From Macrolepiota albuminosa (Eukaryota; Basidiomycota; Agaricomycetes; Agaricales; Agaricaceae): DNA of 64,000 bases. A program made the translations under genes and the position numbers. Shown here piece by piece: positions 11,224-21,478 of the stretch. The notes under the pieces were generated by a model. That model did no database searches and was not told where the DNA came from. It was given only the letters and a program-made list of their open reading frames with translations. The stretch spans positions 558,001 through 622,000 of the forward strand of contig JAMWFC010000056.1 of assembly GCA_027475525.1 (NCBI GenBank), written 5' to 3'. How positions within the stretch are numbered: the first letter of the stretch is position 1; the number at the start of each line of letters is the position of its first letter.

Positions 11224-12141
11224 AATGTGTAGAAACTTTGTGACAGCTCGACGAATGAATTGCTCATGACCTTATATATACAAACGAGTTCCCAAGATTA
11301 ACAAAAAATTGTTTCCCGTGAGAGCTATAATGCAATGCAGAAAACTTGATATATCACTGTAACGCCTCTAATTTTAGCAGAATTGAGACACTGAAATCCA
11401 GGCATTTGATACAGAGAAAGGTGATCCTATTTTGGCCCTCGAAGGAAGATTCTCTCACATAATTTTCAGGCAATTGGAAAAGCGGAAGCAGCTACTGATG
11501 GATGTGAATACCACATGAGTCCAGAAGCGCCATTCCCACTCAAAGAAGAAAAAATGATGCAGCGGGTAAATTAGATAAGGACTATCAAGTGTGGAGAGGG
11601 AAGAGTAAGATGGACATCGCGATACTCTGGAGTCGCTGCTCGTCCCCCGCATATACCCAGGCTCGTGTACCAAGTCAACAGCCGTCCGCGTCTATTTCAG
11701 CATTGGGATCCACAGCTCTTATAGTATCCTGTACTTAGTCTCCACAGGTTTGATTGGGGAAAACAAAGTGACATCAGTGCGCAGCAGACTCATAGTCCTT
11801 GTATTAGGATCAATCTCGGCACATGAGCTGTAAGTAGTTCTCGCCTCTGGAATGGCTGAGTTCATATCCGTACGTGGTTAATAGTGTCGGGCGAAATAAA
11901 GCTGCTAACTGGAACAGATGAGGGGTGAATGTTCTTATTCTCGGAAGCGCCACATCTTGTATTTCGTAGTTAGGCTGCAGCGGGCTGGTCAGTGCAAGTT
12001 GGCCTAACAGCTAGAGCCCGTATGATGAACGAAGGCATTTCCAGGTTTTAAAACAGAACGGAAGTCACACATGACGACAGAGTAAACATCTCGGGGCAAT
12101 TAGGTTGATGAATATATACAGTAATTTTGCTGGAAACCAGA
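11224..12141. other. Intergenic stretch
   Basis: I see no gene, RNA or repeat that I can support here. It separates the orphan membrane-protein region from the mitochondrial gene pair. Confidence 0.4.
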
Positions 12142-12517
12142 CTACCGTTTTCTCTGGTTTCTCCTACTGTCAGCTGGAAAGTTTTTAAAAATCAGAATCA
12201 CATCGCAAGCTGAATAAAAGGATTAACGCACCCTTCGATTTCGCCTTCTTCGGCGCACCCTTCCCTCTCTTCTTCCTATCTTCAATATCCTGCAACCTCT
12301 GCTCCTCATCTTCATCCACAAGCTCAAGTTCAGGATACTTCCTTGCCAACTGCGCAAAATTGATTTCTGGTGGGTAGTAATTGAGCATAGACGGTCCGCG
12401 AAGACGTGCACGGAGGTATTTGGCGCCAGTCCTCGCGCTGGTCGGGTTATATGATGTTTGAAAAATGGCGCAGCGCAAGCGTGTGAGCGCCTTTAGTTGT
12501 GAAGGTAAAGCCGCCAT
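12142..12517 (-). CDS. RSM27: Mitochondrial small-subunit ribosomal protein mS33 (Rsm27/MRPS33)
   Basis: Component of the mitochondrial ribosome small subunit. Two exons, 12517-12232 and 12173-12142, joined by a 58-nt GT-AG intron, give about 105 residues, as expected for this very small protein. Diagnostic segments are RLRCAIFQTSYNP, RTGAKYLRARLRGP and YYPPEINFAQLARKYPEL, followed by a Lys-rich tail that reads across the intron to end SRRNQRKR. The start at 12517 is chosen because homology begins there; upstream in-frame codons to 12637 look non-coding. It shares a short promoter with SUV3, another mitochondrial gene-expression factor. Confidence 0.88.
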
Positions 12518-12662
12518 TGTAGAAGGCAAGCTTCCTCGTCGTTGTCGGTCACGACGACCAAGTAACTGTTCGGAAAAATGATGGCGAAGCCGTGAACTTG
12601 AAACACATGTAAACATGCATTGAAATTTTGAATTCAACTGGACGCACTAACAATTATGCGGC
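12518..12662. promoter_or_regulatory. Shared bidirectional promoter, mS33 / SUV3
   Basis: 145 bp separates the two divergent start codons. Both products act in mitochondrial gene expression, so co-regulation from this interval is plausible, though no motif proves it. Confidence 0.45.
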
Positions 12663-15012
12663 ATGCGTCTGCTGTCGCTCTCATCCTGTTTCCAATGCCG
12701 GCACACACTCATTAGAGCTTCCACAGAGTCATGGACGACTTTGGCGAGCCTCTCATTCCGACGACACCGTACCACCCGTCACTCGAAACCAAAGGCACGG
12801 CCTAGCAGCCAGAAAGGCAGCTGGAAACAAGCCAATCCTGAAGCATTTAATCGTGCAGATGAACAGTTCGGTCCTTCTTATTATGTAGAACGAGTTGATC
12901 CAAAGAATATACCCGCCTTCTTCGAGGCGAAAGTAAAGGAGTGGTCTCTTCTCCAATGGCTCCCTCAGCGTCTCACGTCCTTCGGTATCCCGCCGAGCGA
13001 AATCTCACCTCTGCTCAAGGCCTTCGTCCGCGCGGTAGCGGCGGGCGAACTGTCAACTCCCGAGGGGCACCGTAAATATGTCCTCGACCGTTTCGTACGC
13101 CACCTAGACGACAAGAACCGACTACACTCTATCGACGTTATATATAACACCATCCTTTTCACTTGGGCTTCCGAGCTCGAACAAGTCGAACGTCTTACCT
13201 CTGCGGGCCTTTCCGAAAGCACCATTCACAGAATTCAAAGTCTCGCTCAAGCAGGTGACCGTTGGTTCCCCGCTGAAGACTATCCCGAGGCCAGGAAATT
13301 CCACCGAAAAATTATCATGCACGTTGGACCGACGAACAGTGGGAAGACCCATAACGCGTTGAGAGCACTCGCCGCTGCGAACACGGGTGTGTACGCCGGA
13401 CCGTTGCGGTTACTCGCTCACGAAATTTGGGATCGTCTTAATCGTGGTATGATCGTTCCAGCTGGTGTCGAGGAGACAGAGGAAGCGAAGTCGGCAGACA
13501 CCGACTCGACTCACGACCAAGGAAATCCGAAGTACGCCAGGCCGTGCAACATGCGCACGGGGGAAGAACTTCGGGTCGTTGATGATTCAGCTCCGCTTCA
13601 ATCGTGCACCGTGGAGATGCTGAGTCTGAGGAAAATATACGATGTTGCTGTCATCGATGAAATTCAGATGATTGGCGATCCCGAACGTGGAAGTTCATGG
13701 ACGGTAGCGCTGTTGGGTATTTGTGCGAAAGAAGTGCATCTTTGCGGCGAGGAGACGGCTGTCCCTGTCGTTCAGGCTCTGCTGAAGGACACTGGTGATG
13801 AAATCATCGTTAACCGATACGAGCGACTTTCACCGTTGATTTTGCAAGAGGACAGCCTCAACGGAGATTGGAGTAAAGTGCAGAAAGGGGACTGCATCGT
13901 TACCTTCTCACGGAGCAACATATTCAGTTTAAAACGAAAGATCGAGCAGTTGACCCCCTTTCGTTGTGCCCTGGTGTATGGACGTCTTCCGCCTGAAATT
14001 CGAAGCGAGCAAGCGGAGCTTTTTAACGACCCTAACAGCGGGTATGACATATTAATAGGCAGCGACGCCATTGGGATGGGGCTTAATCTGTATGTTATTC
14101 ATCTTGACCTTTTACTTTCCATCTCATTTTTGTCAAAGTAAGATTAGGCGCATCATTTTTGAGGATACAAAAAAATATCAGGGTGTGCGGGAAGAACCAC
14201 TTTCCATCTCTCAAACGAAGCAAATTGCCGGTCGCGCAGGCCGATATGGGCTTCATGGGAATGATCCTCCTGGCGGCTACGTCACTTCCCTCTTACCGCA
14301 AAACATAGCGCACATAAGAAAAGCTATGAACGCCCTTCCTCAACCACTCCAAGCCGCTCGTATCGGTATCGACGCTTCGAGTTACCAAGCCTTCTCCCTC
14401 GCACTTCCGCCCAACTCTTCGACGAAGACCATCCTCGAGGCGGCATATTACGTCTCACGTATCCCTGTTTACTTACGCCAGGAGGATATGGATCAGAAGA
14501 AACTTGACCGTGTGTGCAAAATCATGGAAACGCATTTGAGTCGATTGTCCGCCAGCGATAATATGCTGCTGCTCCTCTCCCCCACCCCGGTTCTCGACCA
14601 AGAAGCGCTTGATATCGTTAGCAAGTTTTTCAAGGAATACCAGGAAACGATGTCTGTTGATCTCTGGAAATGCGTCAATGATTCGCCGTTAAAAGAGTGC
14701 CTGGAAGCAGTCGAGCGTCTAAAGGCTGAAGAGAATTCGAAAGGTGTGACTCCTCTGATGATGAGACAACTCGAGTCACTACATAAGGCAACGGTGCTTT
14801 ACGTGTGGGCGTCTTTCCGTCGACCAATGTCCTGGAACTGTCATGAAGAAGTTGCTCAGCTGAAGGAACGATTGGAGAGGGCGTTGGATTGGGCTCTGCA
14901 TGCGATAACCAAGTCGAAGCCAGGAGTAGATTGGGAGCAATATCTTGAGGAAAATCGTCAGAAAAAGAGCAAATTGGTTTATAATAACTACTTTCTTCAT
15001 TCCAAGCGTTGA
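12663..15012 (+). CDS. SUV3: ATP-dependent mitochondrial RNA helicase SUV3
   Basis: DExH/Ski2-like helicase of the mitochondrial degradosome, unwinding RNA for decay. Two exons, 12663-14089 and 14139-15012, with a 49-nt GT-AG intron, give about 766 residues, the normal size. An Arg-rich N-terminus fits a mitochondrial presequence. Walker A is the Suv3-specific GPTNSGKT (from about residue 221). The Walker B variant is DEIQ (332-335, within VIDEIQMIGD). IGSDAIGMGLNL sits at the end of exon 1 and motif VI QIAGRAGRYG in exon 2. The C-terminal part (CPTP-like LSPTPVLDQEA, then helices) matches the SUV3 C domain. The ORF is intact. The low-complexity Lys-rich C-terminal end is usual. Confidence 0.95.
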
Positions 15013-15446
15013 TCATGAAGGAAAATTTTCACTTGATAAAGATGGAGGGCGTGGATGTGAGCTTGCCTGAGTTTTTCATGATTCTTATCTATCGACGTTA
15101 TGTACACAGTAATGTATCGTACGCATGCATACCATATAATCACTTCAATAGTCTGGTCGCACACATGTGGGACTGCAGTGAGATGACATGTCGTTGCTTT
15201 CTTCGTGCAATTCACGAACGGGAATCTCCGACATGGAACTTTACAGACTAAATTCGGTACACTCAGGGTTACTAAAATCAGTCAAATTGACACTTACCCA
15301 TCACCGCCAGTAGCCGGACTCTTGTATTTTAAGAAAACAACAGCAGGCGTTGTCTGTTATCTTGTTCTTATTCCTTTCCCTCACACCCATCCATAAACGT
15401 TCACAACACCTATTCGCGGCAGGAAACCACGAAACTTCATACCCTT

Positions 15447-15452
15447 TATAAG
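15447..15452 (+). promoter_or_regulatory. TATA-like element
   Basis: TATAAG lies 33 bp upstream of the ATG of the small secreted protein gene at 15485, in a C/T-rich leader typical of strongly expressed fungal genes. Confidence 0.4.
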
Positions 15453-15484
15453 AAACCCATTCTTTCAACCAACTTCAATCCGTC

Positions 15485-15853
15485 ATGCACACCACTACAC
15501 TCTTCACATTCCTCGCTGCGCTTTTTTTCGCCTTTTTGTCGTGCGCCAGTGCCCTGCCAACCACTTTTGAACACAGCGTACCGACTCCTGACCCGCGCAG
15601 CCTTCTTGGACGCACGTATCTGCGACACGCCGCCGTCAGTTCTCCGCCCGCGCTTCCAAGAGCCATTATTCCCACAGAAACCACCTTTGTCGAGCGCGCT
15701 GAGCGCTTCCAGGCAATCCAGCGCCGACGTGAACACGAGAGGAGAGAAGCGGCTGCTCCCCAATTGCATTCGTACCCTGGGGAGGAAGAACCTCAAGAAG
15801 TAGCGGAGGCTCGGCACCAGAAGCGTGGCGCACTATTCGCTTCGGAAGTATGA
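15485..15853 (+). CDS. Small putative secreted protein
   Basis: A 122-residue single-exon frame. Residues 1-23 form a clear signal peptide (TTLFTFLAALFFAFLSCASA) with a likely cleavage after ALP or ASA. The mature part is rich in Pro, Arg and Glu with a basic stretch (RRREHERREAA) and one KR site near the end (HQKRGALF), so proteolytic processing is possible. It has essentially no Cys after the signal, unlike most small secreted Cys-rich effectors. A TATA-like element sits just upstream. No family recognised; function unknown. Confidence 0.55.
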   Translation: MHTTTLFTFLAALFFAFLSCASALPTTFEHSVPTPDPRSLLGRTYLRHAAVSSPPALPRAIIPTETTFVERAERFQAIQRRREHERREAAAPQLHSYPGEEEPQEVAEARHQKRGALFASEV

Positions 15854-16429
15854 AGCTTGTGCGAAAATGGACATTCGACGGTCCTTCTTCATCCACGCTT
15901 CTCCTCCACCTCAGAGTCTCGATTCTCCAACCGTTATCAGCTCAACATGTTCCATACCTACCATTTACTATACCATCACCGTTTGCATTATACCTACAAA
16001 ACCCTTCATTTATCCAGCCTGGCGCATTGAGGATGGCTAGCTTCCATTTCAAGTTTTTCACGTACCTGGACGTACCTTTAATTACTTTTCTCGTTCGTAT
16101 AATGCGCAACAAGATGTATAGTATGTAATCCTATCTCGAACATTGAAGTGAGATAAATAATATCTAACATATCGGGTTGTGGATGCGACCTTTTCCTGTT
16201 GAACTTGCGACTGTCGTTAGTGTTCTCCAATACATCGTCTGCTCAGTGTCATCAATATCAAGGCTGTCCTAATCCGTCAAAGTTTGTCCTAATCCATCGA
16301 AGTTGTAGACACACAGCGTTTATTACATAGCACCATCCGCTCTCTGATACCCTAATTTCTCCATACAATTGATCGGTATATGAGGATCTCTACATTTCTC
16401 CAGATTTCACGGCACCCCGTGTACGCGGA

Positions 16430-16718
16430 CACACCAGAGGAATAGGAACTACGCTAGGGCCCAAAAGGCCCCACCACAATCCAAGGTAACTCGACCAGAC
16501 CCCAGACACACTTTTTCGATGGGAGGAGTCACACCACACGCTACCGAAAAACCATACGAAGAGAGTTCTACTGCAAAAAGCTACAAAAAACGCCAGCGGA
16601 TAGACAGCCTATCAGTTAATTACTTGGCGTAGTGCGAGAGTTAGACACTACCCCCGCCTCTTAGCCCTGTATAGCGGCTTGCCGGCAGCATAAATAGAAA
16701 CCATTCATTCATTCATTC
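16430..16718 (+). mobile_element. Possible 3' end of a truncated non-LTR retrotransposon with ATTC-repeat tail
   Basis: A GC-richer segment unlike its flanks ends in four copies of ATTC (16703-16718), the kind of simple-repeat tail left by LINE-like elements. A short basic frame (containing REFYCKKLQKTPA) precedes it. No reverse transcriptase domain is present, so this would be a 5'-truncated copy. Weak evidence. Confidence 0.3.
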
Positions 16719-16946
16719 AACCTCATGAGCCCTTGCTTGTTTCCTGAAATAGGCTGTGCCTGGACCCTTGCCCTGGACAACCAGGAGCCGAGCCAAATTT
16801 CAGTTGAAATCATGAAAACCACTCATCTCTTTAGCTGCCATTTTTGAAGGTCCCCTTGCAGAACACAAATGTAAGTCCTTTTATGCATCTCTCAAAAAGG
16901 AGCAATTCCGATCCAGATATCTAGAGCCTTTTGCCATCCCACCTCC

Positions 16947-18377
16947 ATGTCGACACAAGGAAGCAATTCTGCGGAAGCCGCTCTGGCTGAAGCCATGTCC
17001 AAGATCCGATTTCCAGAGGGACCGTCGCTCATCGTTTACATCCCTCCCGAAGTCCTTGAAGAGATCTTCCAAATTTGCGCTGCCCTGCCTCTCACACGAG
17101 GTGAGCGGCCCAACAGACTAGCGATCTCCCAGGTCTGTCGACAGTGGCGCGAAATCACGCTCAGCAACCCTTGGATATGGGGCCGGATTGAAGTCGGCAG
17201 CCCCAAGATGGCCAAAGAACTAATCTCACGATCTGACGGTGCATTCCTGGATATCGTCTGTGCACCCGACACTCGGATGGTCAAAGTTCGCGGCACGGAT
17301 CTGCAGCCACATTCGACGCGCATTCGGTCGTTCGATATCTCTTTCCGGCGTGAGTACGAGCTGGGAAATTTGTTTAGCAGAATCGGAGACGATTTTCCTA
17401 ACCTTTCGAGTGTATCGCTCAATCATATCGATTATCTTTATCGTTCAGCTCGGGTGGGAGATGATCCTGTGGTTTCCAAAGCGCCGTTTTCTCCTCGTAT
17501 TGAGAAGTTGGAGCTCCGTGGCGTCTCTGTAGATTGGGTTCCAAAGCTCACAGACATGACAATGTTAGAACTGAGGGGAGTAGGCTACAAGTGTTCACCT
17601 ACGGCAACACTTCTACGCCAGCTACTCGTGTCTTCCCCACGTCTCGAGCATCTTTCATTGGATAAGGTCCACACATATGATCTCGACAAAGTTTCTTCTC
17701 TTCCTCCTGTCTCACTGCCTAAGCTCCGCATCTTCTACCTTGAGGAAAAAGAATCTGTGATTTATGGCATTCTCCCTCTACTCTCCATCCCACCGAGCGC
17801 TCTTGTGATATTGGATTTCGCAACAAGTCGACTCACCCCCCATGACTTGGAAAACACCCGTATAGTCACACAGTGCGACAACATCAAATTCCTCCGACCT
17901 GATTTAGAAACGTATACGTCCCCAGGGAGCGCTCGTCTCAGGGTCGAAAACGGACTTACCCCGTCGGCCTACCTTGCGGGACTTTCAACGATCCTCGATC
18001 TTACCCTCTTCACGACTTTGGAGATCAACAAGCCCATCTTGTCATTCCTCCCCTTGCCGTTCCTTCTTGACTTCTTGAACCGTTTTAGCTTTCACACCCT
18101 CCGCATCGGTCCTAATAAACAGGCTCCGAGCCCTTATGCTGCTCCGATGGTTTTGGCTCCTGGAAATAACTCCCGGCCTACATCTACGCCATCTGGTGGG
18201 GAAGACGCAGCATTAGATCCAGACCGGTCGAAGAGTGTGTTGGCACTTGCTGAAGCAAGACATCAGGGTTTGATTGGGCCTTTTCAACGGCTTGAGATCC
18301 ATATCCCAATTGATGTTGGAGTTTTGGATAAGATTAAGGCGATCATCCCTCAAGTCGTCACATCAAATGGTTTGTAG
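16947..18377 (+). CDS. F-box domain protein with leucine-rich C-terminal region
   Basis: Single exon of 476 residues. The F-box-like motif is at about residues 30-75 (YIPPEVLEEIFQICAALP, then ISQVCRQWREITLSNPWIW), which recruits the protein to SCF ubiquitin ligases through Skp1. The rest is Leu-rich with repeated short hydrophobic strands (LEKLELRGV, LEHLSLDKV) like the degenerate LRRs of the very large Agaricomycete F-box family. Members turn over quickly and their substrates are mostly unknown. The start at 16947 gives the expected short leader (STQGSNSAEAALAEAMSKI) before the F-box. Confidence 0.85.
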   Translation: MSTQGSNSAEAALAEAMSKIRFPEGPSLIVYIPPEVLEEIFQICAALPLTRGERPNRLAISQVCRQWREITLSNPWIWGRIEVGSPKMAKELISRSDGAFLDIVCAPDTRMVKVRGTDLQPHSTRIRSFDISFRREYELGNLFSRIGDDFPNLSSVSLNHIDYLYRSARVGDDPVVSKAPFSPRIEKLELRGVSVDWVPKLTDMTMLELRGVGYKCSPTATLLRQLLVSSPRLEHLSLDKVHTYDLDKVSSLPPVSLPKLRIFYLEEKESVIYGILPLLSIPPSALVILDFATSRLTPHDLENTRIVTQCDNIKFLRPDLETYTSPGSARLRVENGLTPSAYLAGLSTILDLTLFTTLEINKPILSFLPLPFLLDFLNRFSFHTLRIGPNKQAPSPYAAPMVLAPGNNSRPTSTPSGGEDAALDPDRSKSVLALAEARHQGLIGPFQRLEIHIPIDVGVLDKIKAIIPQVVTSNGL

Positions 18378-19219
18378 TGTAAATAGTTTCAGGTATTCAT
18401 TCATCGTGATCCAGGATCTACGGTGACGCGGTGTAGTTTTGAGTATTTGTTAAAGAGAGGGCAGTGAGAGGTGGTGGTGTCAAGTGCAATGTACCAATTG
18501 CTGTTAACCTTTCTTATCCTATCAGTATTTCAGTGTCATCAGATCGTGACCCAGAACCTTAACGTATGTTTATGATCATACAAGTATTTTTGCATAGCTG
18601 TAGCAAGCAATGTTCTTGTACCTCGAAACGGGTGCCCGAGAGCGCATGTCAACCAGCCCACGACGAGAAGTATTGGAAGACAATATTTGGTCGGAAGGAA
18701 TCCACGATCCACTCGAGTGTCTCGACAACGTTAGGATTAATATTAACATCGTCGTCTGTTTTCCAACCCAGACGACACATGTCAAAAAAGAGGAGCCGGA
18801 GCCGCAAAATAGATGTGAATGTAGCATCAAATGGACAAAATGACTGTACATTCAAGGGGGTGATAGAATTAACGCTTCGCTTCGTGGGCTGGTGGAGATA
18901 TAAGAGCAGGTAAAATACGAGGCGCATAGTTAGTATGCGAAACATGAACATCAGAGCATTCCCACATAGAGGGGAATGGTTAAAAAGTTAAACCTTGATA
19001 AAATTGTGCTTCGTGAGTGGTCTAGCTCTATGGAAACCATGCATCTCACCAATATCGTATGCCTCTATGTCACATGAAGTTCAGCTACAACCAAGTAATT
19101 ACGTAGAGCTACAGCGGGCAATAATATGAGGGATTTGACGGAGGGGAGCAACAAATGTTTATGTGCGTGGAGGGTGTACTTCACGAAGTACCCAGAAGCT
19201 TCTGATGTACAGAGACACC
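18378..19219. other. Intergenic stretch
   Basis: Several overlapping short frames on both strands around 18566-18951, none with a recognisable domain or consistent splicing. I do not support a gene here. Confidence 0.4.
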
Positions 19220-20037
19220 TTAGGCATGATCTACAACAATGCCACTCAAACCTCCAAGATGATTCAGAGTCCTGGAGAATAGATCATCGAATTCAGCCTG
19301 TAGTCCAAGCTTGTCCAACATGCTCTCCACATCTTGTTCCTCTGGACCCTCTGTCCTTTCTTCTAGCCACTCCTCCAGGCTTGCAACACTACCCACAAGT
19401 AGACTTCTGAGTCGCGTGCGTTCTGTCTGAGACATGGGTGATGTCTTAACTCCTTTACTAGCATCGGCCGCATCAATATACAAGTCGACACCATTTCCGG
19501 TCGATGGGTCCCAGACCTGTGCCTCGAGGACAGTAAGCCACGCTTGATCAAGGTCATCCAGCCAGTCCAGTGCTTCAGGTAATGAGCCAGAGTCTGGAGG
19601 ATAACCCACAATGGAGCTCAAAGTATCATTAGTCAATCGTAAGAGATAAGCAGTTCGGAGAGATGTCGAGGGATCAATGGGTGGTATCTGTAAGATTAAA
19701 GAAAGTAATCGACGACTCGCGTCAAGATAGTCGTGGAGTGTTGGCAAATGCGTTGTTGGTTCTGAGCTAGAAAAATTTGCAATAGGAATGGAGGATAAGG
19801 AAAGGTTACTGTGTGTAAGCGTAGAGGTCTTAAGTTAACCAACCGCTTTTTGTACCCGCGCATCAATTGAAGGAACTGTTCATCAAGGTAATCGACCAGC
19901 TTCCGCTCTTGAGTTAAAGACAAGGCGCGAGATTGTTTTGACGTTGGCGTTGCTGAGTTTAAAGTCTGCATATCCACGTCGATATGGGCCAGGATAGACT
20001 CCTTACACATGTTGAAACAATGTGCATATGTCGGCAT
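19220..20037 (-). CDS. Conserved-looking protein of unknown function, two exons
   Basis: Exon 1 20037-19844 and exon 2 19766-19220, with a 77-nt GT-AG intron joining in frame (…YKKR then SEPTTHLPTLHDYLDASRRLL), about 246 residues. The product is soluble and mostly helical. It has a conserved-looking N-terminus (MPTYAHCFNMCKESILAH), a KLVDYLDEQFLQLMRGYKKR helix, and an acidic C-terminal half with LEEWLEER and DVESMLDKLG. No signal peptide, membrane segment or known catalytic motif is visible. I do not recognise the family. The clean splicing and absence of stops argue that it is a real gene. Confidence 0.6.
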
Positions 20038-21478
20038 TTTCCGCTGATCTGAGTCCTTATCTCGAACACGATCTTTCCGTCTTCCTCTTCACTTTATCAT
20101 TATCCCGGTAGAAGCTAGCTATTAGTACTCGTATTCCGCTTATCTTTTGTCGATACAAACGAGAATGACAAGGGTGAAAAGAAGGTCAAGGGTATTATGG
20201 GCGGTAAAGATCCCCGGACACATGGCCAATACTGGTGTCAAGGTTATGGAACAGGGTTTTAATGACTTCTGTTCAACGCCTGACAAGCTGCAATACAAAG
20301 CTGCATCGCTTCTTCCGGATAACGGGGGTGTACAAGGTCTCCAGCCGCGGACCTAACCGTGTAGCGGGAGCAGAATACCATTAACTAAGACTAAGATCAA
20401 AGATCTCAAGCAGAGCTTGAACGTGAACACTTGGTTTTGTGAGGGTGCGAGTAAATCAAGGAAAGGAAAGGAAAACTTACAGCTAGAAGTATACATAAGA
20501 ATAACCAAATCATCAAGTGGGAGGAAGCAGGTCGGCGTGCCTTCGGAATTAACGGCAATCATGCCAAGAATTTTTACTCGGCTGGGGTGGAGTTAGAAGT
20601 CTTTTTGACTTTTGGTCCTTCAACCCATAGCCAAGTTCCATCGCCAAGGTCTTGGCATAATCGGCAAGGCTTGTCCTACGTCTTTTAAAATCATAGAGGC
20701 AGAGGGAACACGTTGTTCAAGAAATACTCTTAGCCTTTCTACATAACAAGGAAATTCGCGAGGAAAAGGAACACGGTGCTCGATGTTATTGCGCAAGTAT
20801 GGGTTGTATGTATAGGTACTATCATAAATTCATGGAAGCAATCTAAAATGATGGATGACTCTTTTACTCGCAAGTATGGGTTGTATGTATAGGTACTATC
20901 ATAAATTCATGGAAGCAATCTAAAATGATGGATGACTCTTTTACTCACCGAAAAGATCTTTTTCCCTGACGAGACTTCTGGGCAAATTCTTGTCCACAAC
21001 ATGGAATGTCAGTTTTTAAGGCTGACTTTCGAACTTTGCACCGATATCTGCTATACCTTTGGCTATTCAGATGCCTACGGCTTCTACCACGATGGCCAAG
21101 AAACGTGTTACACCAAGTCTTGCATATGCCTCTCGAGCTCCGATCCAAATTAGATGTTCACTCTTGCAATTATCCAAACGTTAGGCTTCAACTCGATCGC
21201 AATTGATGGGATTCGCTTACTTCGATCACCTGGCCGCCATGTGCAGGCATTGTCGAAGTGTCTTTGGAGAGCTTTCTCGACTCGGCGTCTGTCGTAACGA
21301 TCATTCATCAGCATCTAGTCTATCAGTTATAGTATAAGGGCTGCTGAAGTTATGTCTTGGCAGCCACTTCGGCTCCATGGAGGACTGACAGCCATAGAAA
21401 TTTAAGAATACGATATGAAGGGCCCAATAGTTCCCGCTTTCCAACGCAAATAGCCCCCGTCTTTGGAGCTTTGGTGCC
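20038..21478. other. Intergenic stretch
   Basis: Contains the 77-bp duplication at 20792-20945. A minus-strand frame near 20562 (starting MIAVNSEGT) has a plausible donor but cannot be extended into a gene. Nothing else is supported. Confidence 0.35.
20792..20945. repeat. 77-bp perfect tandem duplication (probable assembly overlap)
   Basis: Bases 20792-20868 are repeated exactly at 20869-20945. The 77-bp period is shared by nine other pairs in this window; see findings. Confidence 0.9.
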
